Below, in pieces: positions 55,893 through 64,000 of a stretch of DNA of 64,000 bases. A model generated the notes under the pieces. That model worked only from the letters and a program-made list of their open reading frames with translations. It had not been told where the DNA came from and searched no databases. Within the stretch, counting starts at the first letter, position 1; the number at the start of each line of letters is the position of its first letter. A program made the translations under genes and the position numbers. Source of the stretch: Gamsiella multidivaricata (Eukaryota > Mortierellomycota > Mortierellomycetes > Mortierellales > Mortierellaceae); assembly GCF_025024155.1 (NCBI RefSeq), contig NW_026251713.1, forward strand, positions 310,001-374,000. Reading direction: 5' to 3'.

Positions 55893-57960
55893 TTATACTG
55901 AAACGGTAGATGACCGGCGGCTAGAATGTGACCTGGGCTCGGCCCTCTTGGCCCACTGCTTCATATCATATGCATGGTCACCGTCTTCATGTGCAGCTTT
56001 GATGATATTCAGCATTTCAACGAGTGGAGCCGCCTGCTCCTCATCGCCCCAGCCGTACTGCTGAAGCTGTTCCTTTGAACTCACTGTTTCTGAGACCATA
56101 GATGAGGGTGCTAAGGAGAAGATCCTAAGTTCTTTCCGCATGTTACGAACAAGACTCTTGGTCTCTCCATCGACCAAAGCGCCACTACGCTGCATTTCTC
56201 TCAGGATCTCGAGACAACCAGGCCCGTCGTGCCATGCATTCCATCGACTCTTGAGAAGCGCCTTATAGGATTCTGTACGCACCGTCCGGATAAACACTGG
56301 AAGACCTTGTCTACGGGTGTGTTCCACGAGCGCATGCCCCATAAACGGATGTAGAGATCTTGAGGGTGGGCTGTAGGTGTCCGGATTCGTTTCCTCGCCA
56401 TTGTTTCCAGAACTGCTGACTTCCAAACTTGACGAGGACGCGGCCAAAATAGCTTGGGCTAGGAGACTGTCCAAGCTGACGCTAGAGGGCCTCACGACAT
56501 CTGCATTCGAGGGTGATGGTGGTTGAACAAAAGGCTCGATCAGCTCGTCCACAAACTCCTTCACCTTGATGATATCTCGCTGCTTTTCCTCCAGTTCTTT
56601 CCTCATCCTGATAGCAACTTTGTTTTCCTCTCTGATCGCATTGAACAAATTGTTCTCCTGGGGCATACTTGGATCTCGTGTCATCCAGTCCTGTGGTCCG
56701 ACAGTGTTCTCCATGACCTGGAAGCTCGGCGTTTTTGGTTTCCTTTCCAGATAGATCGGCTCCACGCGCTTGGAAAGGTTTTGGAGTTGTCGGCGAAGGA
56801 CCTGCATGGGGTCGTCATCAGTCGATGCGTCAGAAGACTGCGAGCCCATAGAAGCAGTCGAGCTTGCCGGAAGGGTGCCAAATAGAGGCAGAGACCCTGA
56901 GTCCTCTGTTTGATCGCCTTCGACCGCATCGTCCAGCCCTGTCCGATTGAAGTTCGAGAAAAGAGACTGCATCTTCCCGCCTACACTGGTTTCCTGCGGC
57001 TCTGGCTTCTTTTGCTCGAAGAGAGAAGAAAAGAGAGCTTTGAATGCATCTCTCTCTGTGCTCTTCATCCTGGGATCCTTCCAACGATCCGTGCTGGGAG
57101 AATGCTGGCCGAGACTTGGCTTATGTGAGCGGTCTTCAGAAACTGTTGTGGATGCTGCTGCCCGATGTTCGGACAGGCTCGGAAATAGTTCGGAGGCGCC
57201 TGGTATCCTGTCCAGCATATCTTTATCTTTGTCACCACTATCTCCCTCCGTGGCCTTCTTGTCACCCAAGTCGTCCTCGTCAAACAGGAATTTCCAGGAG
57301 TCGGAGACGTTTTGGGAGTTGTTGGGTCCTGTTCCGGTAACATCTGCTGATCCTGATGTAGCTGTATCTCCATTCAGTTGTAACTTTTCGAATAATCGCT
57401 GAATCTTTCCGGTTTCAATATTCGAATCGACTTCTTCAGACTCTTTCGCGGCCAGTCTAGCAGCCTCCTCCTCCGCCTGTTTTCTCTGCTTTTCCAGAAA
57501 CCTTGCCCGGATACCGACCTCAACAGAAGGCTTCAACCTAAACTTTTTGACAAAGTCCTCTTTGGTTCTCAATTCTGAATCGGTTGTGTTGGTAGCCGTT
57601 GTAGGTACCGGTGTGGGATCCGACTGCTTTTCAGACACAGTGGTATTGGTCAAGTCATCTTCCGATGCACTAGATATTGTATTGTCTGGTCCCGTCTTGT
57701 CTCCGTCTTGAAATCCTGTTGTTGATGTAGATAGGTTTCGTATGAGCCGATGGCCGGCAATATACTGCCGGACATGGGGATATTTGGCGGCTATGGCAAC
57801 AACCAAGAATAAAAAGCGATCAGTTTCTGTGGTGCCCTCGCAATAGCATTTCTGTTCAAGGGCTAAACAAAACCGCACGGAAGAGAGGGTGAAGAAGAAG
57901 AAGAACAGGCATATTACCTGTCTGCCGTGAAGTCGTGTAATGAATAGTGATCCGATGCAT
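55893..57960 (-). CDS. Mtf2-like mitochondrial RNA/translation factor
   Basis: 646 residues from exons 57960-57918 and 57790-55893. Splicing the 43-bp first exon (MHRITIHYTTSRQT) onto AAKYPHVRQYIAGHRLIRNLSTSTT makes a long, Arg/His/Ser-rich N-terminus without acidic residues, a good mitochondrial presequence. The middle is acidic and disordered (WKFLFDEDDLGD, SELFPSLSEH, FKALFSSLFEQKK). The C-terminal quarter, with SYKALLKSRWNAWHDGPGCLEILREMQRSGALVDGETKSLVRNM, matches the Mtf2/Nam1 C-terminal domain of fungal proteins that act with the mitochondrial RNA polymerase and translation machinery. The frame is open upstream without splicing (to 58187), but that stretch has Phe runs and no presequence. 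A poly(A) signal lies 5 bp after the stop. Confidence 0.82.
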
Positions 57961-59102
57961 GGTGGGGGGTCCTGTTGACACAAAGGAGACATCTTTTCGG
58001 TCTTGGAAGCTTCGGTTTGTTTATCTGCGAGGAAGTGACTGTTTATGCTTAATAGATCGTCTTGTAATTTCGCCTGCACAGCATCGTTCCAAGGATCCAC
58101 AATAGGTCGTATTTTACAACCCACGCACAGACCAGGACGCCCCAGTGGACCATACCCTGGATCCGACAAAAGGGGGTAGGAGTACACGGCAACCCAGATA
58201 CATGTCTACAGGGAGTATGCTTTTCTTTTTTCTTTTTTCTCTTTTCCAATTAACCTGCCTGTTCACCGTTTCTTTTGCATACAACTGGGGAAGAAGGTGT
58301 TGATTGAATGCATGATGAGTGCATTAAGTGCCATGCAGGAGTAGGGCCAGCTGCACAAAAGAAAAAAAGGGGGAAAGGGAGTTACCACATGTAATTTCAG
58401 GTACAGATGCAAGTGCAGGCACAGGCGCAGATACAGACATGGTATGGTTGATGTCAACGGCGCATCCAATACTCACCCCCGAGGCTGCAGTACCACATCT
58501 GTTGTTGCTGATCCAAGCGATCCAGGTGCAAACGGACGCAAGCCCATCTGGCCATTCGTACTCTGCCTACTACACACATGCTCACTCCTTTTCCGCTGCT
58601 GCTTCCTCTTCCGGCGGGTCTGTTGCGCGCTGTTGACGTCGTCCATTCTTTATTAAAATTGGACTCCTTTTTTTTGGTGTCACTTTTGCGTTGTCGTCCT
58701 CGTCTGTCCTCGTTAAATTGCCCAAATGTGCCTTTTGTCTTTGTCCTCCCTCCCCCCTCTTTGTCTGTTTCTTCTGCCACTACTTCCTTCAAGTCACTCT
58801 TCCTCTTCATTGCACTCGTTTATCCCAACGGGCCCTCACCGTATCCCACGAACCCGACGACCTTCTTCCTTGTCGCTCCCCACAAACGCACACCCGCCTG
58901 CACATCCATACTCGTGCTGATACCCATATTCGTCTTTGCACCCATACTCGTCTTTGCACCCATACTCGTCTTTGCATCCATACTCGTCTTTGCACCCATA
59001 CTCGTTCTCACACTCACACTCGTTCTCGCACTCACATCCATACTCGTCCCCACGCGTGCACGGACATATATACCCTCCTTTGATCCTAGCGATCCTGCGA
59101 GC
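57961..59102. promoter_or_regulatory. Divergent promoter spacer (Mtf2-like / RhoGAP)
   Basis: 1.1 kb between divergent starts. The right half is pyrimidine-rich and carries 18-bp tandem repeats (58928-59035). A + strand frame open from 58578 runs in phase into the RhoGAP start, but its sequence (FVFAPILVFAPIL) comes from the repeat and is taken as leader. Confidence 0.5.
58928..59045 (+). repeat. 18-bp tandem repeat (tcgtctttgcacccatac)
   Basis: Four nearly perfect 18-bp copies followed by degenerate ones (tcgttctcacactcacac), ending about 55 bp before the RhoGAP ATG. The unit is a multiple of three, so the frame stays open through it. Confidence 0.95.
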
Positions 59103-62100
59103 ATGGCATTGGCAATATCCAGTCCCGTTTGGGTGGAAATCACCGATCCTGAATCCCACAACACTTTCTACGCCAACCTGGTAAAGAGGACTCTGTTTGA
59201 TCAAGAGTGATTGCGTCTTGGGGACTGGGAGACTGTTGCCCTTTCATGAGACATTTTCCTTCAGGTCAAGACCTTGCCCCTGTTTTGGTGCTGACTGACC
59301 TTTCGCTCTATCCAATCATCACACTTCTAAACTCGTTATGCTTTGCTGTCGAACCACGCGACCCTCCCCCGCCATGGCTTATTCTGTCGCCCTACTGGAC
59401 TTCTACGCGCACCAAAGGCCAGCGGGGAGTGCAACTGGTCCCTTCCGGAGGGAGCCACCATGTAAGGTCTATTCCCAGAGTTGTACGAGGTCCATGAGAG
59501 AATCAAGGCCCTTTCGGCTAACATTGGTATTTTCTTTGCGTCCTAACCCCACGATATTCCACGCCGCTCAAAGTCAGCACCAGAGCCCGGCGGGCGAGTG
59601 GTGGGAGCTGTTTGATGATATCCATAATCTGCCTTATTACTACAATACAAAGACCGGCCAGACTGAATGGGAGCGACCGCAGGATAGCACCCATATCATC
59701 TCCTTAACAGCAATCCAGGCAAGTATCCTTTCATTTTAGCGCGATCCAAAGTCTGTGGCTTCGTGCTTGGCCCCGTCCTTGCACTGCACCGCGCCAGGAC
59801 GAACGATGGTGTTCTCCGCTTGATCGCCAAAGAACAATCGAAAATGACCGCATAATTTTTTACGTTCCGGATTTGCTTGACAATCGTATTAGAAATCCGT
59901 TATTGGCCAGCGCCTTTCCCTTCATCTCTCCACTGGTGCGGCACAGGCACAGCAGAGCCGAGCAGCCGCGAGAAGGAGCGTCGAAAGACTGCAGATCCCG
60001 TCTGCACCGGATGCAACGGCCTCCATCGTATTTCTCAGTAACGCTGGCCTTCTCTCCCCAGCCGAAACCCCGACTGAACCGTCTGCATTATGTAACGCCG
60101 CAGGACACAGAAATTCACTCAGCATCTCTGAGCAGATCGTTCTTACTCCACCGAAAGACTCCAGTAGCACAATCTCCCTTGGAATATCACGAAACCTGCC
60201 CGACCCAGAGTCAGTTTCACGGCCAGAGCTGTCACCGCCATTATCGCCCACCACTGGCTCAGGGCTGAAGGACATTAGTAACTGGAGATCAAAACCCAAA
60301 CACGCCAATTCGCAACAACAACAACAATCTGGCCCTACACTCTCGACAAACTCAATCGTCTCGACCCTTCAAAAGGCGGCTTCAATGACACTCAGCAGAT
60401 CTTCGTTTGCGTCAGCACAACAGATCGCCGTTCCATCTCGATCACAGTCAGGGGTGAACTCCCGCCCTAGCATTCCTCTGTCTGCCTCACATCCTCCAAC
60501 CTCAGGCAGTTCTATGACGCTCAACAGCTGTGCGACCTTTAGTGGCACATCATTTCAACCTGCCCGCAAGAGTTTTCAGATTGCTGAACGAGCCAGGAAA
60601 TTTGGTATCGGGGCACCGATCGTGAACGATGAAGCAGCCAGGAAGATGTCGCCAATGATAATTGAGCAGCAACAAGAGGCCCTACGCAAAATGTCGACTA
60701 GCCCGCCTCAAACCCCTCCGAAATCCTCTGTCAGAGACGGAACGCATATTGTTCAACCCTATCATCCCAGAATAGGCGGTAGCGTTTTCCCACCAGGAAC
60801 ACATCCCGCTCTCCCGGCAGAGTTGCAGTCGTCTATTTCCCAGTTTCGTATCGCAGGATTCGCTGAAAAGTACTTTTCAACACACAAAAAGGGGCTTTTT
60901 CGACGTAGAGTCCCCATGGAGAAGATGCTACTCCATCAGAAGAGTCCGCTCAGTCAACCTTTGATGGTTTTCGACAAACGTGGGGTTCAAAAAGACGCCC
61001 TTCGGTGCTTCAAAATTGTGCAAAAGTTGATGGGAGAGCGGAAGGGTAATGGATATGCGGGCCCAACAGGGATAGAGTTGGGTGAGACATGTGTCGATCT
61101 GTCGATCCAATCGGAGGACGACACCAAGCTGGTTCTAGAGTTGATCAAGAAAGGCCTGGACCATGGCGAACTTCGTGACGAAATATATGTGCAGCTCTGT
61201 AAGCAGCTTACAGAGAACCCAAGCAGGTTAGTGGGTCGTTTGTATGAATGCATCTGCATCCACGTAGACATGGTTTGACTGGATTATTTCTAATCGCATT
61301 CACATTGCATTTTCTACTTTCACCCTTCGATTATACGAATCTTCGCTGGGCACCAGAGAGGGCAGCATCAAGGGATGGCACCTGTTCACTATCTTGCTGA
61401 TCACATTTGCGCCTTCGAAAAACTTGCACGAGTATTTGGCCTCGTTCCTTACTCAACACGCAACAACATCTCTCCATCCTATACCAGTAATGGCTCAGCA
61501 TTGCCTCGACCTGTTGCGTAGGATCAGCAAAAGAGGCTCCAGGGCCAAACAATTAACTTTAATTGAAATTGCGCGAGCTCAAGAGGCGGCGTTCAGACCA
61601 AGCGTGTTTGAAGCGACACTTGAGCGGTTGATGGGACGCCAAATGGCATCAGGAGGAGAATGGGCTGCTTGGCGTGTGCCTCGACTCATGGTGTTTCTGA
61701 AGGAAAGCGTTATCAGCCTTGGAGGTCACAAGACGGAGGGTATCTTTCGCATTTCCGGTGACCTGGGATCAGTAGCAGAGCTGGTATGTGTCCTAGTTGA
61801 TTTCAGTGTTTTCAACTTTGGTCGTCCTGTCTCTGTTCGCCCGCATGGCCCGTGCATAAGCACAGCCACCATTGAGCACAGGGCACAAAGACGTATATTC
61901 AAAAATCTATGGACTTCTCACAACCTTCTTTTAACTCTCTGCATATGCGTTACACTACAGAGGGCAAGGATAGAGCTCGGTAACTATGATCTTGAAGGAA
62001 TCACCGATCCTCATGTTCCATGTTCACTGCTGCGGCTTTGGATCCGGGATCTCCCAGAACCCATCATCCCATATGGAATGTACCAGCAGTGCATCCAAGG

Positions 62101-62499
62101 AGCAGAGGATAAAGATGCAGTGGCCAGAGTAATTTCTGCTTTGCCATTGTGGCACAAGGAAATGATGATCTACTTGGTGTCATTCTTGAAGGTGACTATA
62201 GCGTTTGCACATACTCTTTTTTCATGTTTATTTTTTCCTGTATTTGTCTTTATTTATCGTGTGCTGCGTATACCATGTAGACATTTAATGATCCAACAGT
62301 CAAAGAGGCGACCAAGATGAGCCTGGCCAATCTAGCAATGGTATTCGCTCCAACGTTGCTGCAGTGCTCAAGCGACGACGCACCCATGCTCATGGGTCGT
62401 CTTCAGGCTGAGAGGGTGTTTGTGTCAACGCTGATTTCAGAAGTAGAATTCCCGGAGGAGGATTTACGGATCTTGGGAGAGATAAAGGACGATCGATAG
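59103..62499 (+). CDS. WW-MyTH4-RhoGAP protein (ARHGAP39/Vilse type)
   Basis: GTPase-activating protein for Rho-family GTPases, linking to cytoskeleton partners through WW and MyTH4 domains. Exons 59103-59180, 59418-59461, 59574-59718, 59947-61226, 61357-61783, 61961-62191 and 62281-62499 give 807 residues. WW1 is split over exons 1-2: WVEITDPESHNTFYANL joined to ASGECNWSLPEGATM. WW2 is GEWWELFDDIHNLPYYYNTKTGQTEWERP, which aligns closely with animal ARHGAP39. A Ser/Pro-rich linker follows, then MyTH4 ([60 protein letters not shown]). RhoGAP has the catalytic-arginine loop TEGIFRISGD, then PCSLLRLWIRDLPEPIIP and MSLANLAMVFAPTLL. The third intron starts GCAAGT, a GC-AG intron. Arg in GIFR is present, so it should be active. 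Confidence 0.92.
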
Positions 62500-63268
62500 C
62501 GAGGCATGGCCTTCGCAAGTTTTGTTGCGGACATCTTACAAAGATAGAGGCATCAAATGCAAACTGAGGCGTCTTTTTTCGTTTCGCTTCAGGCTGCAGC
62601 AATAGGAATATAGGGTGTGAGGCTATGATGGAGGTTATTCCGGCAGAACTCACAAAATAGAAGAAAACTTCCCCTTGCCACACACCCATAAAAAATCAGT
62701 AAAAGTTTAGACCCACAACCGGGTACTCTTGATTGGTCTTGGTGACTTTGATGACGATGACGGCGGCGGCGGCGGCAAAAAAAGCTTAGCCCAAATACTT
62801 CAAGTAGCGCATACAAGGTACCGGGGGATAGCTGTTCGAATATCAGGACACTCAGCTCAACAATTCGAGGGCATGATTCGCGCAAATACCAGGGGCAAGG
62901 GCGAAGCACTCAACAAGGGCAAGGGCGAAGCACTCAAACGAGGGCAAAGCTTCTTCGTTCAATTCAATTGTTCAAGTCGGAAGTGGCTTGGCGTAAACAA
63001 ACCTGCCCTGTATACCTTCCCTGAGCCCTCTTGCTATGGGTGGTCCCTTCTACAAACCCGTTCACTTCCCCATCGCTCTCATCACCATCCTACAGCTCCT
63101 CCGCTCTGCTTACACGTCCACCCCGTCCCTCCTCTCCCCACTCTGCTTTACCTTAGTCTCGCCATCACCGCTCTTCCATTCCCGAAACTGCTTCTTCACA
63201 TTCTCTTCATCTCTTGTCTCGCTACACCTTCTTACCCTCCGCCGAGCCATATAGCCATATTTTTCCTC
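62500..63268. other. Intergenic with short tandem duplications
   Basis: 769 bp between two + strand genes. It has a (GGC)5 run (62761-62775) and a direct duplication of gggcaagggcgaagcactcaa (about 62892 and 62916), with a third partial copy at about 62942. It otherwise serves as RhoGAP 3' end and forkhead-like promoter. Confidence 0.5.
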
Positions 63269-64000
63269 ATGTCCACGCCGCCGCAAAGTCCTTCTGCCAA
63301 AAGCTCGGCCAGCGCAACCTCTCCACAAGTCTTCAAGAGGAAGCTCTCGCGGACGGAGCACTCTAAACCGAACGAGTCCTGGTTTTTGATCCTCGTCAAT
63401 GCCTTTAAGAGCAACTTTGAGCAGACTCTCACCTATCGTGAGTCGGAACTCTATGCATGGATCATGCAGGCATATCCTTACTACCGCCACGACATGCACA
63501 CGATGCAAACAAGTGTCAAAACAACCTTATCTTCTTATGAATGCTTTCGACAAAACGGACGGAGCACATGGACGTTTATTCCAAGGCGAGCCTTGGTGCA
63601 TTTGGAAAGCCTTAAATCAGAGGAGGGCCGTGGCGAAAGCGACCATTCTAGTCAAGAGGACGAGAACGAGGATGTTGACGAAGGTGAAGAGACTTTGGAT
63701 CGGGACATGGGTGAGGGCAGCTCGGGGACTCGATATGCCGAACACAATCTGTACGAGGACCAACACAGCCCGTATGAGCATCGTCAGGATGGATCTGATA
63801 CAAGGATACGTTATGTTGACAAACATTTGGACCTGATGGACGAGGACTCGCCCACGCTGTCCGTTGAGGAGATCCAGAGATTCAAACAAGAGCATTCAGG
63901 AGCGCAGGCGCGGAAACTGAAGCGAAAGGCCTCCGGCGGACACGCAAGTCGACCCAGGACACGATCACCACCCGTGGGTCTGCAGGATGAATGCAGTATG
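63269..64000 (+). CDS. Forkhead-like winged-helix transcription factor (3' end cut by window)
   Basis: Open from the ATG at 63269 to the window edge (244 codons), so the end and any introns are unseen. After a Ser/Pro/Lys arm (1-35), residues about 36-115 read NESWFLILVNAFKSNFEQTLTYRESELYAWIMQAYPYYR..MQTSVKTTLSSYECFRQNGRSTWTFIP. The order S-x-x-L-I, L-T-x-x-E-L-Y-x-W-I, P-Y-Y-R, Q-x-S-V-K-x-x-L-S, F, W-T matches the forkhead fold (YAxLI, LSEIYxWI, PYYR, WQNSIRHNLS). The recognition helix is diverged: WQNSIRHNLS becomes MQTSVKTTLS, so DNA specificity is doubtful. A very acidic Glu/Asp segment and a basic patch (RKLKRK) follow. Nuclear location is inferred. Confidence 0.65.
   Translation, partial: MSTPPQSPSAKSSASATSPQVFKRKLSRTEHSKPNESWFLILVNAFKSNFEQTLTYRESELYAWIMQAYPYYRHDMHTMQTSVKTTLSSYECFRQNGRSTWTFIPRRALVHLESLKSEEGRGESDHSSQEDENEDVDEGEETLDRDMGEGSSGTRYAEHNLYEDQHSPYEHRQDGSDTRIRYVDKHLDLMDEDSPTLSVEEIQRFKQEHSGAQARKLKRKASGGHASRPRTRSPPVGLQDECSM

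Noticed and set aside
58928..59045. CRISPR-like array
   Set aside because: The 18-bp repeats are directly adjacent with no spacers, and the organism is eukaryotic: this is a minisatellite.

Overview
This window is nuclear DNA from a fungus. The genes are split by short GT-AG introns (mostly 60-150 bp), lie 100-1000 bp apart on both strands, use AATAAA-like 3' signals, and encode fungal proteins: an Snl1-like membrane BAG protein, an Mtf2-like mitochondrial factor and a secreted 5'-nucleotidase. Severin, exportin-7, an ARHGAP39/Vilse-type WW-MyTH4-RhoGAP, MscL and a small YABBY/HMG-like protein together fit an early-diverging, Mortierella-like fungus better than an ascomycete. The taxon is inferred from gene content; no rRNA or mitochondrial marker is present. 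I see no prophage, insertion sequence, CRISPR array or tRNA gene.

Layout, left to right: a monocarboxylate-transporter-like MFS protein, cut by the left edge (-, 1-1707); a 69-aa YABBY/HMG-like protein (-, 2933-3521); an 11-exon KH-like protein (-, 5264-8288) divergent from exportin-7 (+, 8878-13637); four-unit polyubiquitin (-, 13872-14789); SF3B4 (+, 16190-17553); severin (+, 17875-19506); a CoA-binding-fold protein (+, 19697-20236); a proline-iminopeptidase-type hydrolase (-, 20362-22450); a membrane-anchored BAG protein with a repeat tail (+, 23212-24708); a SET protein (-, 24900-27005) divergent from a C2H2 protein (+, 27391-29371); a 5'-nucleotidase (-, 29497-32108); an orphan membrane protein (-, 32766-33500); a UBL-BAG protein (+, about 33931-35004); MscL with a zinc-ribbon-like tail (-, 35578-37238); a 1635-aa KH protein (-, 38285-44154); a pseudokinase-ankyrin protein (-, 46117-49112); a gene-poor stretch (49113-54414); epsilon-COP (-, 54415-55716); Mtf2-like (-, 55893-57960) divergent from the RhoGAP (+, 59103-62499); and a forkhead-like factor running off the right edge (+, 63269-64000).

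The genes do not form one pathway. Several touch protein quality control and ubiquitin (polyubiquitin, two Hsp70-cofactor BAG proteins), nuclear transport and RNA (exportin-7, SF3B4, two KH proteins) or membrane and actin biology (epsilon-COP, severin, RhoGAP, MscL). That is ordinary fungal gene mixing. The most unusual items are the pseudokinase-ankyrin protein, which has lost all three classical catalytic motifs; the Snl1-like BAG protein with seven copies of a GISFAD-centred motif; the MscL-zinc-ribbon architecture; and long A/T homopolymers in introns and leaders, one of which abuts a splice acceptor.

Exon boundaries were worked out by hand from splice consensus, phase continuity and protein-family continuity. 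For the multi-exon genes the phases close exactly. Transcript evidence would be the final test.
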